Notes: a model not told the origin generated them from the letters alone. Positions 34,104 through 43,340 are shown, counted from the stretch's first letter. The stretch: DNA of 64,000 nucleotides from Clostridiales bacterium (GCA_025757645.1 CP107216.1:2201001-2265000), one strand, 5' to 3'. Numbers and translations are program-made.

Positions 34104-34250
34104 GTGTTTCGTGCGAAGAAAGCCGTTGTGCAGGTTCTGCTGATCGCTGCAGGCATCGCCATGGTGTGCTTCGGCGCGCTGCGCGGCGAGGCCGGCGCCG
34201 TGCTCAACAAGGCGATCCGGCTGTGCTTGGAGTGTGTCGGCATTGGATAA
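34104..34250 (+). CDS. CD1871A-family CXXC membrane peptide
   Basis: A 48-residue protein: one membrane helix (VVQVLLIAAGIAMVCFGALRG), then EAGAVLNKAIRLCLECVGIG with the CXXC motif CLEC at the C-terminus. This matches the small CD1871A-type proteins of clostridia. GTG 34104 is 8 bases behind AAGGGAG; an in-frame ATG at 34068 overlaps the promoter. It overlaps the following 4Fe-4S gene. The CXXC probably cycles between dithiol and disulfide at the membrane surface. Confidence 0.85.
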   Translation: MFRAKKAVVQVLLIAAGIAMVCFGALRGEAGAVLNKAIRLCLECVGIG

Positions 34251-35166
34251 GAAAAAACAGTCTGTTTCCCTGCTCTTGAGCCGGTTTCGCGGCTGGATCC
34301 AGGCGGCGGCGACGCTGCTGACCAACATCCACCTGCCGAACTTCTTCAAGGGCGGCATCTATCAGGGCAAGGGCAAGACCGTCTGCGTGCCCGGCCTGAA
34401 CTGCTATTCCTGCCCGGCGGCATCGGGCGCGTGCCCGATCGGGGCGTTTCAGGCGGTGGTCGGCTCGTCCAAATTCCGCTTTTCGTATTATATCACCGGC
34501 ATTCTGATCCTGCTCGGCGTGCTGCTCGGGCGGTTCATCTGCGGCTTTTTGTGCCCGTTCGGCTGGCTGCAGGAGCTGCTGCATAAGATCCCGGGCAAAA
34601 AGCTGTCGACAAAAAAGCTCAGGCCGCTGACCTATTTGAAATACGTCATCCTGCTGCTGGCCGTGGTGCTGCTGCCGGCGCTCATCGTCAACGACGTGGG
34701 CATGGGAGACCCGTATTTCTGCAAGTATATCTGCCCACAGGGCGTGCTCGAGGGTGCGATCCCGCTTGCCGCCGCAAACGAGAGCATCCGCGCGGCGCTG
34801 GGCGCGCTGTTTACGCGCAAGCTGATCATTCTGATCGCTGTCGTCGTTTTGAGTGTGCTGTTTTTCCGCCCGTTCTGCAAATGGATCTGCCCGCTCGGTG
34901 CGTTTTACGCGCTGATGAACAAGGTCTCCCTGCTCGGCATCCAGGTCGACACGAGCAAGTGCGTCTCCTGCGGCAAATGTGCGCGCACCTGCCAGATGGA
35001 CGTGGACATCACCAAGTCCCCCAACGACACGGAATGCATCCGCTGCGGCAAGTGCATCCGCGCCTGCCCCACGCAAGCCATCCGCTTCCGCTATGGCTTC
35101 GGCCTGAGCGGAAACACGAATCCGAAACAAGTAAGCAACCATCAAAATCAAACGGAGGAATCATGA
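34234..35166 (+). CDS. 4Fe-4S membrane electron-transfer protein (NapH/CcoG-like)
   Basis: A 310-residue polytopic protein. Cysteine clusters near the membrane (CVPGLNCYSCPAASGACPIG, CGFLCPFGW, CKYICPQG, CKWICPLG) are followed by a C-terminal two-cluster ferredoxin domain (CVSCGKCARTC and CIRCGKCIRACP). This layout is known from NapH and related quinol or ferredoxin oxidoreductases. Start is GTG 34234, or possibly TTG 34243, which has the better-spaced GGAG. It is co-translated with the TlpA-like gene (ATGA overlap). It probably passes electrons across the membrane to the exported thioredoxin partner. Confidence 0.88.
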   Translation: MSALDKKKQSVSLLLSRFRGWIQAAATLLTNIHLPNFFKGGIYQGKGKTVCVPGLNCYSCPAASGACPIGAFQAVVGSSKFRFSYYITGILILLGVLLGRFICGFLCPFGWLQELLHKIPGKKLSTKKLRPLTYLKYVILLLAVVLLPALIVNDVGMGDPYFCKYICPQGVLEGAIPLAAANESIRAALGALFTRKLIILIAVVVLSVLFFRPFCKWICPLGAFYALMNKVSLLGIQVDTSKCVSCGKCARTCQMDVDITKSPNDTECIRCGKCIRACPTQAIRFRYGFGLSGNTNPKQVSNHQNQTEES

Positions 35167-36122
35167 TGAAGAAAATCACAAAATTTGTGACGCTCCTGCT
35201 CGCGCTCGCGATGGTGTTCAGCCTCGCGGCGTGCTCGTCGGGCAAAGACAAGGACAAGGCGGACGGCAGCGCCGACATTGCGACCCTGATCGCGACCGAG
35301 CCGAACAGCGCCGACGAAGCGAGCAAGCTCTACCAGCAGCTCATGCAGAAGGAAAACGACATTCTCGCCGCAAACTCCGACCTCTGGAACAAGGTGTTTC
35401 TGTCTGCCAACAAAAACAGCACCATGATCGAGGACGGCACGAACTACGGCGACTTCCTGCTCGCCACGATCGAGAGCGCGAAGGACGGCTTCTCAGCCGA
35501 CGAGCTCAAGACGCTCAAGGCCGGCGCCGAGCAGATCAAGGAGATCGAGGGCAAGCTCACCATCCTCGAACAGAAGTATCCCGGCTGCGGCACGACGCCC
35601 GGCACAGGTGACAGCGTGAGCGCGGAGGAGGCCGGCATGACCGCCTCCGGCAGCGACGCGATGAAATTCCCGAGCTTTCAGGGCAAGGATCTCGACGGCA
35701 ATGACGTCGACAGCAGCAAGCTCTTCGCCGGCAACAGCGTCACGGTCGTGAACTTCTGGTTCACCACCTGCAACCCGTGCGTCGGTGAGCTGGCCGACCT
35801 TGAGGCGCTCAACAAGGACCTCGCCGCGAAGGGCGGCGCGGTCGTCGGCATCAACTCCTTCACGCTCGACGGCGACAAGACCGCCATCGCCGAGGCGAAG
35901 GACATTCTGGCGAAAAAGGGCGTGACCTACTCCAACCTCTGGTTCGCCTCCGACAGCGAGGCCGGTAAGTTCACCGCCGGCCTGTACTCGTTCCCGACCA
36001 CATACGTCGTTGACAAAAACGGCAACATCGTCGGCCAGCCGATCGTCGGCGGGATCACCGCACCCGATCAGGCAAAGAAGCTCAACGAGCTCATCGATCA
36101 GGCGCTCGCAAGCAGCAAATAA
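35163..36122 (+). CDS. TlpA-like thioredoxin-fold lipoprotein
   Basis: A 319-residue lipoprotein with signal ending FSLAACSSG (lipidated Cys24). Residues about 30-140 form a helical, lysine-rich domain of unknown type. The C-terminal half is a TlpA/redoxin domain with the active site FWFTTCNPCVGEL and the cis-proline loop FPTTYVVDKNG. It is anchored outside the membrane and likely receives electrons from the 4Fe-4S partner to reduce disulfides or sulfoxides on the cell surface. ATG 35163 overlaps the previous stop; ATG 35166 is equally possible. Confidence 0.88.
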   Translation: MMKKITKFVTLLLALAMVFSLAACSSGKDKDKADGSADIATLIATEPNSADEASKLYQQLMQKENDILAANSDLWNKVFLSANKNSTMIEDGTNYGDFLLATIESAKDGFSADELKTLKAGAEQIKEIEGKLTILEQKYPGCGTTPGTGDSVSAEEAGMTASGSDAMKFPSFQGKDLDGNDVDSSKLFAGNSVTVVNFWFTTCNPCVGELADLEALNKDLAAKGGAVVGINSFTLDGDKTAIAEAKDILAKKGVTYSNLWFASDSEAGKFTAGLYSFPTTYVVDKNGNIVGQPIVGGITAPDQAKKLNELIDQALASSK

Positions 36123-36194
36123 CGACCCGAGACAGCATCCGCCTCGACGCGCCCTTCTGACGGAAGGTGCGCCGGGGCGGATATTTGCTGTCTG

Positions 36195-37154
36195 TCAGAG
36201 CCTGACGTCCTCGAGCTGGTGCAGCTGCTCGAGCGCGACGCTGCCGCCGCTGACGACAAAGCAGACCTTGTCCCCTTCCCGCACCGGGAGCCGGCCGCAC
36301 AGCGCCGCACCGATGCCGATGGCGGACGACGGCTCGCACAGCAGCTTGCCCTCCAGAAGCAGCAGCTTCATGCCGCGAAGAATAGCATCATCCGCAACGG
36401 CCGCAAAGCCGTCGGTATTTGCCGCCACATACGGGAAGCACACATCCCCCGGCATCTGCGCGACGAGCGCGTCCGCGACCGAGCGCTTCTGCTCCACCCG
36501 CACCGGGTGCCCGGCACGCAGACTCTCCCGATAGCGCGGCAGCGCGGCCGGCTCCGCGCCGAAGACGCGCACGCGCGGCGCGAGCGCCTTGACGGCCGTG
36601 GACACGCCGCCGATGAGCCCGCCGCCGCTGACCGGGACAACGACTGCATCGATCTCCGGGCACTGGGCCAGGATCTCCAGCCCGACGGTGCCCTGCCCCG
36701 CCATGACCGCCTCGTCATTGAACGGCGGCACCATCGTCGCGCCCCGCTCGGCGCACAGCCGCGCCGCCACGTCGAACCGCTCGGACGCCTCGCACAGCAC
36801 GAGCTCCGCGCCCAGCGCGCGGATAGCCGCCTGCTTGACGGGCGGGGCCGTGCGCGGCATGACGATGCAGGCGTGCGTGCCGAAGCGCTGCGCGGCATAG
36901 GCCACCGCACGGCCGTGGTTGCCGGAGGACGCCGCGACAAAGCCGCGCACACGCTCGGCGTCCGTCAGGGTGAGGATCTTGTTCATTGCGCCGCGCAGCT
37001 TGAATGCGCCCGTGCGCTGCATACACTCGGCCTTGACATACACCTCGCAGCCGAGGGCGTCGTCGAGCGCCGGCAGGCGCAGCAGCGGCGTCCGGACAAT
37101 ATAGGGGGCGATGCGCACGTGCGCCGCCCGGATGGTCTCCAATGTCATACTCAT
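36195..37154 (-). CDS. PLP-dependent threonine dehydratase / serine racemase-like
   Basis: A 319-residue fold-type II PLP enzyme. The PLP lysine is in GAFKLRGAMNKI, the substrate loop is SSGNHGRAVAYAA and the phosphate-binding glycine loop is VSGGGLIGG. It lacks a C-terminal ACT domain, so it is the short form: catabolic threonine dehydratase, serine racemase or a related deaminase. ATG 37154 is 7 bases behind AAAGGAG. Neighbours do not point to one substrate. Confidence 0.85.
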   Translation of the reverse strand: MSMTLETIRAAHVRIAPYIVRTPLLRLPALDDALGCEVYVKAECMQRTGAFKLRGAMNKILTLTDAERVRGFVAASSGNHGRAVAYAAQRFGTHACIVMPRTAPPVKQAAIRALGAELVLCEASERFDVAARLCAERGATMVPPFNDEAVMAGQGTVGLEILAQCPEIDAVVVPVSGGGLIGGVSTAVKALAPRVRVFGAEPAALPRYRESLRAGHPVRVEQKRSVADALVAQMPGDVCFPYVAANTDGFAAVADDAILRGMKLLLLEGKLLCEPSSAIGIGAALCGRLPVREGDKVCFVVSGGSVALEQLHQLEDVRL

Positions 37155-37308
37155 GGGAACGCTCCTTTCTCAGCAGACCTATTGTAACGCAGCCGGCGCG
37201 CATTGTAAAACCCGATCTGCGCGGCCGCCGCGCTTGACAAGGCCGGTCGAAAAGGGGCATAATCAGAGGCGAACGACCCGTTCATTCCCACGTAAGGAGG
37301 GCAATACC

Positions 37309-37725
37309 ATGTATGATCTTGATCGTTTTCTCACCGCACAGCGCCGGGACTACGCCGCCGCCCTGCGCGAGATCCAAAACGGCCGCAAGCGCAGCCACTG
37401 GATCTGGTACATCTTCCCGCAGGTCGCGGGGCTGGGCATGAGCAGCACGTCGCAGTACTATGCCATCTCCGGGCTCGACGAGGCGCGGGCCTATCTGCGC
37501 GAGCCGACGCTGCGCGCGCACCTGCTGGAGATCAGCAGCGCCCTGCTGGCACTCGACGAGAGTGACCCCACGGCCGTGTTCGGCTTTCCGGACGACCTGA
37601 AGCTGCGCTCGAGCATGACGCTCTTCGCGGCCGCCGCGCCGGACGAGCCGGTGTTTTCCGCCGTGCTCGATAAATTCTTCGGCGGGCAGCCCGACACGCG
37701 CACGCTGCAGATCCTCGGCCTGTAA
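37309..37725 (+). CDS. DUF1810 family protein
   Basis: A 138-residue protein with the pattern FLTAQRRDYAAALREIQNGRKRSHWIWYIFPQ, then AYLREPTLRAHLLEI and DDLKLRSSMTLFA. This is the all-helical DUF1810 family, whose function is unknown. AAGGAGG is 8 bases before the ATG. It is followed 11 bases later by a nudix gene and probably shares its transcript. Confidence 0.88.
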   Translation: MYDLDRFLTAQRRDYAAALREIQNGRKRSHWIWYIFPQVAGLGMSSTSQYYAISGLDEARAYLREPTLRAHLLEISSALLALDESDPTAVFGFPDDLKLRSSMTLFAAAAPDEPVFSAVLDKFFGGQPDTRTLQILGL

Positions 37726-37736
37726 GGAGGCGCGCC

Positions 37737-38291
37737 ATGGACAACCTGACCGAAACCAAACTCACATCCGAAAAGATCTACAGCGGCTGCATTCTCGACT
37801 TTTACCGCGACACCGTGCGCCTGCCCAACGGCGGCACCGCGCCGCGCGAATTATCGCGCCACGTGGGCGCGGTGTGCATCGTGCCGCTGCTCGACGACGG
37901 CCGCGTGATCGTCGAGCGGCAGTTTCGCTACCCGGTGAACGAGGTCATCACGGAGATCCCCGCCGGCAAGCGCGACAGCCGCGACGAGGCACCCGAGGCC
38001 GCCGCGCGCCGCGAGCTGCGCGAGGAGACCGGCATCACGGCGCGCGAGCTCATCCCGCTCGGCCCATTCTACCCCGCCGCCGCGTACTCGGACGAGGTCA
38101 TCTGGATGTACCTCGCCCGCGGCCTGACCTTCGGCGAGCAGCAGCTCGACGACGATGAATTTCTCAACCTGCAGGCCGTGCCGCTCGACGAGCTTGCGCG
38201 CGACGTGCTGGCCGGGCGCATCCCGGACGCAAAGACGCAGGCAGCCATCCTGCGCGTGTACTGCATGGAGCACGGCTTTGAGCCGAAATAA
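37737..38291 (+). CDS. Nudix hydrolase, ADP-ribose pyrophosphatase
   Basis: A 184-residue protein with VERQFRYPVNEVITEIPAG and the Nudix box GKRDSRDEAPEAAARRELREETG. The catalytic glutamates are present. It matches the NudF/YqkG type that hydrolyses ADP-ribose. AAGGAGG precedes the ATG. It is a distant relative of the nudix at 10554-11120, so the genome carries at least two. It ends at a convergent terminator. Confidence 0.9.
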   Translation: MDNLTETKLTSEKIYSGCILDFYRDTVRLPNGGTAPRELSRHVGAVCIVPLLDDGRVIVERQFRYPVNEVITEIPAGKRDSRDEAPEAAARRELREETGITARELIPLGPFYPAAAYSDEVIWMYLARGLTFGEQQLDDDEFLNLQAVPLDELARDVLAGRIPDAKTQAAILRVYCMEHGFEPK

Positions 38292-38295
38292 AAAG

Positions 38296-38335
38296 AAGCG
38301 GCACGGGGCGGTCAGATGACCGCCGCGTGCCGCTT
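38296..38335. terminator. Convergent terminator (nudix / HMA protein)
   Basis: Arms AAGCGGCACG and CGTGCCGCTT with a further inner stem GCGGTCA/TGACCGC. The minus strand continues CTTTTTATTT. Confidence 0.85.
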
Positions 38336-38352
38336 GTCCTGTTCGGCTATGT

Positions 38353-38604
38353 TCAGTGCCGGTGGAACAGGCCCTTTTTCTCATACGGGGCGCAGGCGTA
38401 GCTCGTGAGCTCGTAGCCCGTCTTGGCGATGACCGGGCGCAGCTCCGCCTCCGGGATCTCCGTTTCGGAGAGAATGACCGTCTGGCCCTTGCCGTGCGAG
38501 GACGAGACCTTCTTGACCGGAAAGGCATTGCGCACCGCATCGTTGATATGGCTCTCGCACATGCCGCACATCATGCCGTCGATCCCCAGTGTGATCTGAT
38601 ACAT
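38353..38604 (-). CDS. Heavy-metal-associated (HMA) domain protein, CopZ-like
   Basis: An 83-residue cytosolic protein with a single HMA fold; the metal motif is GMMCGMCE (Cys13, Cys16). AAGGAGGACATTCC precedes ATG 38604. A C-terminal extension ACAPYEKKGLFHRH adds another Cys and His residues. Such proteins carry Cu(I) or a similar soft metal. No copper ATPase is nearby, and the motif has two Met and Glu rather than the usual H-C-x-x-C, so the metal is uncertain. Confidence 0.8.
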   Translation of the reverse strand: MYQITLGIDGMMCGMCESHINDAVRNAFPVKKVSSSHGKGQTVILSETEIPEAELRPVIAKTGYELTSYACAPYEKKGLFHRH

Positions 38605-38698
38605 GGAATGTCCTCCTTGAAAAACCGATTGGTTAGATATGTTTAATCTCAACTGCATGATAACACCGCCCCGCCCGGGTGTCAAGCCCTGCGGGGCA

Positions 38699-38732
38699 GA
38701 AAAAAGCGGACTTCCGCAGCCGGAAGTCCGCT
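38699..38732 (-). terminator. Terminator of the pst-pho operon
   Basis: Minus strand: arms AGCGGACTTCCG and complement with a CTGC/GCAG loop, then TTTTTT. Confidence 0.9.
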
Positions 38733-38750
38733 CTGTTTTTCCATACCGGG

Positions 38751-40406
38751 TCACGGGTTCGGGAACACGACACGGATGGTCGTGCCCGTGCCGGGCGTGC
38801 TCTCGAGCTCGATGCGGCCGTGGTGATACTGCACAGCGTGCTTGACGATCGACAATCCGAGGCCCGTGCCGCCGGACGCCTTGGAGTGGCTCTTATCCAC
38901 GCGGTAGAAGCGCTCGAACACACGCGCCTGATGCTCCGGCGCGATGCCGATGCCGGTGTCGGCAACGGTGATGCTGCTGCCGCCGGCATCGGCCGCGACC
39001 GTCACGTCCACGCGCCCGCCGTCACGGTTGTACTTGATGGCGTTGTCGCAGAGGTTATAGACGATCTCATAGATCAGGCGGCGGACGCCGGGCAGGACGG
39101 CCGGCTGTCCCGTGACGCTGACCGTAACGCTGCGCGCGGCCGCGGCGTCGTGCAGGTTCTCCGCCGCCTCCTGCGACACGGCGAGCAGGTCGACCGGCTC
39201 CGTCGGCATGGCGTCGCCCTCGTCGAGCTGGGACAGGCGGATGATATCGTCGATGAGCGTGACGAGGCGCGCGGCCTCGGCGTGGATGTGGCCGACGAAG
39301 CGCGGCAGATCCTCGGGCCTGACCATGCCGTTTTCGATCAGCTCGGCGCTGCCGATGATGCCCTGCAGCGGCGTTTTGAGCTCGTGCGAGACATTCGCCG
39401 TGAACTCGCGGCGGTTGCGCTCGGCAAACTCCTGCTCCGTGATGTCAAAGGCCAGAATGACCGTGCCGAGGAATTTCCCGTCGGACGTGATGCGGCTGAT
39501 ATCGAACTGATACACGCGGCCCGCGCGCTCGGCGCGCACCTCACTGTGGCCGTCCGCAGCGGCGGCCTGAATGGCGGTGCTGATCTCGTGGCTGCGCTCG
39601 ATGGTGAGAAAATCCCTGCCGACGCACTGCGCGTCCGCGCCGAAGAGCGCCTGCGCCGCGGCGTTGATGCTCAGGATGCTGCCGTGCTCGTCGAGCAGGA
39701 CAAGGCCCTCGCGCATACTGCCGGTGATCTGCGTGAATTCGTCGGTCTTTTCGCGCAGCTCGCGCAGCTGCGTCTGGATCTCGACGTGCTGGTGGTGGAT
39801 GCGCTTGAGCAGCGGCGAGAGCTCCTCGTAGGCATCGTTGTCGAGCGGGTGCTCGAGATCGAGGCTGTTGAGCGGGTCGACGATGCGCCGCGACAGCCGT
39901 CTGGCCAGCAGGCCGGAGAGAATGAGCGCCACGATGAGCACGATCAGCAGCGGCTGGATCATGCCGACGGCGATCATGCCGACCGTCGCGCGGCTGATGG
40001 AAATGCGCAGCACCGTGCCGTCGTCCAGACGCTGGGCGTAGTACATGGTCTTTTCCATGAGCGTCGAGGAATAGCGCGTGCTCTCGCCAGTGCCGGTCGC
40101 CAGCGCCTGACTGACCTCGGCGCGCGAGGCGTGGTTCTCAAGACTCTCGGCGTTGGTCTTCGTGTCGTACAGGACGCTGCCGTCGGCCGCGATCCATGTC
40201 AGGCGATAACGGTCGGCCGTCAGCTGGGACAGGTAGTCCGTGCCGCCGTCCTCAACGGCCGCCGCAGCGAGGCTCAGCTCGTCGCGCAGCTGGTTTTTCT
40301 CCACGCCGCCGAAGTAATCGTACAAAAAGCCCACGATGATCAGCAGGCTCGCCAGCAGCACGCACCCGGCCACGAGCAGGATGGATTGAAAGATCTTTTT
40401 GGTCAT
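38751..40406 (-). CDS. phoR: Phosphate sensor kinase PhoR-like
   Basis: A 551-residue membrane kinase. The order is transmembrane helix (SILLVAGCVLLASLLIIVGFL), extracytoplasmic sensor of about 120 residues, second helix (IQPLLIVLIVALILSGLLA), HAMP-like linker, and PAS domain (about 210-310). The H-box is NVSHELKTPLQGIIG, with N, G1 (DTGIGI) and G2 (GGTGLGLSI) boxes complete. This is the standard Gram-positive PhoR plan. It overlaps phoP by 4 bases and closes the phosphate operon. Confidence 0.92.
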   Translation of the reverse strand: MTKKIFQSILLVAGCVLLASLLIIVGFLYDYFGGVEKNQLRDELSLAAAAVEDGGTDYLSQLTADRYRLTWIAADGSVLYDTKTNAESLENHASRAEVSQALATGTGESTRYSSTLMEKTMYYAQRLDDGTVLRISISRATVGMIAVGMIQPLLIVLIVALILSGLLARRLSRRIVDPLNSLDLEHPLDNDAYEELSPLLKRIHHQHVEIQTQLRELREKTDEFTQITGSMREGLVLLDEHGSILSINAAAQALFGADAQCVGRDFLTIERSHEISTAIQAAAADGHSEVRAERAGRVYQFDISRITSDGKFLGTVILAFDITEQEFAERNRREFTANVSHELKTPLQGIIGSAELIENGMVRPEDLPRFVGHIHAEAARLVTLIDDIIRLSQLDEGDAMPTEPVDLLAVSQEAAENLHDAAAARSVTVSVTGQPAVLPGVRRLIYEIVYNLCDNAIKYNRDGGRVDVTVAADAGGSSITVADTGIGIAPEHQARVFERFYRVDKSHSKASGGTGLGLSIVKHAVQYHHGRIELESTPGTGTTIRVVFPNP

Positions 40407-41077
40407 GTCGTTGCCTCCATGCGGTAGCCAACATTGCGCACCGTTTCGATCCGCCGTCCGTAGGGGCCGAGCTTCTGCCGGAGCGTCCGGATGTGCATGT
40501 CGACCGTGCGGGTCTCGCCGCAGTAGTCCATGCCCCAGATCTCCTGAAAGAGCTGGTCGCGCGTGAACGCCATGCCCGGATGGGACAGAAACAGGCGCAG
40601 GAGTTCAAATTCTTTATACGTAAGCGCGACACGCGCGCCGTCGACCGTGACCGTGTGTGCGTCGAGATCGACGACGAGCCCGCCGCTGCGCAGCTGATGT
40701 GCAGCTTTTTCCGGCTGGCAGCGGCGCAGCACCGCCTTGACGCAGGACACGAGCTCCATCACGCCGAAGGGCTTGACGAGGTAATAGTCCGCGCCGAGGT
40801 CGAGGCCGCGGATCTTGTCGTACTCCGCGCCCTTGGCCGTGGCCATGACGACCGGGATGGTGCGCAGCTCCGCCGACGCCTTCATGCGCTGCAGCAGCTC
40901 GATGCCGTCCACGCCGGGCAGCATCACGTCGAGCACCACCAGATCGGGCTTCTCCGTCTGGAGCGCCGACCAGAATGACACGCCGTCGGCAAAGCCGCGG
41001 GCGTCAAACCCCGTGGATGAGAGCGTATAGACCTCAATGTCGCGGATACTGGCGTCGTCCTCCACACACCAGATCAT
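40403..41077 (-). CDS. phoP: Phosphate response regulator PhoP/PhoB-like
   Basis: A 224-residue OmpR-family regulator. VEDDASIRD starts the receiver, the phosphoacceptor lies in VVLDVMLPGVDG, and the winged helix includes ALTYKEFELLRLFLSH and ETRTVDMHIRTLRQKLG. Its place after phoU and before phoR identifies it as the Pho regulator. It would bind the TTTTACA repeats upstream of pstS. Confidence 0.92.
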   Translation of the reverse strand: MIWCVEDDASIRDIEVYTLSSTGFDARGFADGVSFWSALQTEKPDLVVLDVMLPGVDGIELLQRMKASAELRTIPVVMATAKGAEYDKIRGLDLGADYYLVKPFGVMELVSCVKAVLRRCQPEKAAHQLRSGGLVVDLDAHTVTVDGARVALTYKEFELLRLFLSHPGMAFTRDQLFQEIWGMDYCGETRTVDMHIRTLRQKLGPYGRRIETVRNVGYRMEATT

Positions 41078-41080
41078 GGC

Positions 41081-41725
41081 TTACCCCTCCTTGTGCACCC
41101 CGGTGACCGAGAAGATCACCCACTCGGCGATGTTCGTCGCGTGGTCGCCGATGCGCTCGAAGTATTTGGCGATCATGAGCAGGTCGAGCGCGTACTCCCC
41201 GTCGTCGGGGTGGGCGGCGATCTTGTCGATCAGCCGGCGCTTGACCTCGTCGAAGGCGTTGTCCACGACATCGTCCTCGGCGATGACCGTCTCTGCCAGC
41301 ATTGTATCATGCTTGACGTAGGCGTCAACACTTTCTGTGACCATATGGATGGTCGAGAGCGCCATTTCGCGCAGCAGATCGTCATTTTCCGCCGAACGGC
41401 CGGCGAGAAACTGGATGATCTCCGCAATGTCCTCGGCCTGATCGCCGATGCGCTCCATGTCCGTGATCATCTTCAGCGCGGCCGAGATCTGGCGCAGGTC
41501 GCGCGCGACCGGCTGCTGCTGGAGCAGGAGCTTGAGGCACAGCGACTCGATGTTGCGCTCCTTCTGGTCGATCTCGGCATCGAGCGGCGCGACGCGCTGC
41601 GCCAGCTCCGGATCCGCCTCCGTGAGGGCCTTGGATGCGAGCGCGATGACCTCCTCGCACAGTGCGCCCATCTCGATCATCTCCTTGTTCAGGAGCGCGA
41701 GCTGTTCATCAAACCGGCTTCTCAT
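41081..41725 (-). CDS. phoU: Phosphate-specific transport system regulator PhoU
   Basis: A 214-residue all-helical protein of two PhoU repeats. The metal-binding helices have EMGALCEEVIALASKAL and RIGDQAEDIAE in repeat 1 and ERIGDHATNIAEWVIF in repeat 2. PhoU links the Pst transporter to PhoR and keeps the kinase off when phosphate is sufficient. It overlaps pstB by one base. Confidence 0.95.
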   Translation of the reverse strand: MRSRFDEQLALLNKEMIEMGALCEEVIALASKALTEADPELAQRVAPLDAEIDQKERNIESLCLKLLLQQQPVARDLRQISAALKMITDMERIGDQAEDIAEIIQFLAGRSAENDDLLREMALSTIHMVTESVDAYVKHDTMLAETVIAEDDVVDNAFDEVKRRLIDKIAAHPDDGEYALDLLMIAKYFERIGDHATNIAEWVIFSVTGVHKEG

Positions 41726-42480
41726 TAGCCAAACCTCCCTGTGATGTAATCCTCCGTGCGCTTATCCTGCGGCTGCGAGAACAGCTGCTGCGTGTCGCCG
41801 CACTCGACGAGCTCGCCGAGCAGGAAAAACGCCGTGCGGTCAGAGATACGCACCGCCTGCTGCATGTTGTGCGTGACGATGACGATCGTGTACTGTTCCT
41901 TGAGCTGCATGGCCAGCTCCTCGATCTTCGACGTGGAGATGGGGTCAAGCGCGCTCGTGGGTTCGTCCATGAGCAGCACCTCCGGCTCGACCGCGAGCGC
42001 GCGGGCGATGCACAGGCGCTGCTGCTGGCCGCCGGAGAGGCCGAGGGCGTTTTTCTTCAGGCGGTCTTTCACCTCGTCCCAGATGGCCGCGCCGCGCAGG
42101 GACTTTTCGACGATCTCGTCGAGCCTGGCGCGGTTTTTGATGCCGTGCGTGCGCGGGCCATAGGCAATGTTGTCGTAGATGCTCATCGGAAACGGGTTCG
42201 GCTTCTGAAAGACCATGCCGATCTCGCGCCGCAGCTCGTTGACGTCCGTTCCGGGGGCGAAAATGTCCTGATCGCGGTAGCGCACATCGCCCGTGATCTT
42301 CACGCCCGGAATGAGGTCGTTCATGCGGTTGAGCGTTTTGAGAAACGTGGATTTGCCGCAGCCGGACGGCCCGATGAGCGCCGTGATGCTCTTTTCGGGA
42401 ATATTCATGCTGATATCGTGCAGCGCCTGATGATCTCCGTACCAGAGGTCCAGGCCCTGGACTGTCATAATGTCACTCAT
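41725..42480 (-). CDS. pstB: Phosphate ABC transporter ATP-binding protein PstB
   Basis: A 251-residue ATPase with Walker A GPSGCGKST, the PstB-typical FLKTLNRMNDLIPG, the signature LSGGQQQRLCIARAL and Walker B VLLMDEPTSALDP. It provides the energy for phosphate import. It overlaps pstA by 4 bases. Confidence 0.97.
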   Translation of the reverse strand: MSDIMTVQGLDLWYGDHQALHDISMNIPEKSITALIGPSGCGKSTFLKTLNRMNDLIPGVKITGDVRYRDQDIFAPGTDVNELRREIGMVFQKPNPFPMSIYDNIAYGPRTHGIKNRARLDEIVEKSLRGAAIWDEVKDRLKKNALGLSGGQQQRLCIARALAVEPEVLLMDEPTSALDPISTSKIEELAMQLKEQYTIVIVTHNMQQAVRISDRTAFFLLGELVECGDTQQLFSQPQDKRTEDYITGRFG

Positions 42481-43340
42481 AAACTTCTTTTCCTCCTGAA
42501 GTATCGCTCAACGAGCGTAGCAGCGCCGTTGATGAGCAGCGTAAGGATCATCAAAATGGCGGCGATGGCAAAGGCCACATCAAACCGGCCCTGCTCCTTG
42601 GCGTAAACGTAAAGCGCGACGGTGAGCGTGGCGCCCGCGCTGCTCAGTCCCTCGAAAAAGTCGTTGAGCGCGTGGGCAAAGCCCGCCGTGAACAGCAGCG
42701 CGGCCGACTCGCCGAGGATGCGGCCGACAGACAGGATGCAGCCGGTGATGACGCCGTCCACGCAGCCGGGCAGCACCACGGTGCGGATGACACGCCACTT
42801 GCCCGCACCGAGGCCGAACGCGCCCTCGCGGTAGCTCTGCGGCACGGTTTTGAGGCTCTCCTGCGTGGTGCGCATGATGGTCGGCAGGTTCATGATGACG
42901 AGCGTGAGCGCGCCGGCCAGCAGCGATGTTTTCATGTTCAGAAACTGGCAGAAAAACAGCATGCCCACAAGGCCGTAGATGATCGACGGGATGCCGGAGA
43001 GCGTCTCGGCCGCGTACTCGATGGCGCCGATGAGCCGGCGGTTCGTGGCGTACTCGGTCAGGTAGATGGCCGCGCCCACGCCGAGCGGCAGGACGATGAG
43101 CAGCGTCGCGATGACGATATAGAGCGTGTTGAGGATGTCCGGCAGGATGCCGATGCGGTCGGACAGGTAGCTCGGCGCGGTGGACAGCAGCGCCCACGAC
43201 ACGTTCGGCAGGCCTTTGATGAGCACGTAGGCGATCAGAAACAGCACGAGCGCCGCCGTGATAATGGCCGCCGCACCCATGAGGATGCGCATGGTGAGAA
43301 TATAGGCCCTGCGGCCACCGGAAACGGCTTTCTTTTTCAT
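42477..43340 (-). CDS. pstA: Phosphate ABC transporter permease PstA
   Basis: A 287-residue permease with six membrane helices. It has the sequence GVGAAIYLTEYATNRRLI, the ETLSGIPSIIYGLVGMLFF block and the EAA-like loop REGAFGLGAGKWRVIRTVVLPGC. It pairs with PstC to form the phosphate channel. It overlaps pstC by 4 bases. Confidence 0.96.
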   Translation of the reverse strand: MKKKAVSGGRRAYILTMRILMGAAAIITAALVLFLIAYVLIKGLPNVSWALLSTAPSYLSDRIGILPDILNTLYIVIATLLIVLPLGVGAAIYLTEYATNRRLIGAIEYAAETLSGIPSIIYGLVGMLFFCQFLNMKTSLLAGALTLVIMNLPTIMRTTQESLKTVPQSYREGAFGLGAGKWRVIRTVVLPGCVDGVITGCILSVGRILGESAALLFTAGFAHALNDFFEGLSSAGATLTVALYVYAKEQGRFDVAFAIAAILMILTLLINGAATLVERYFRRKRSL

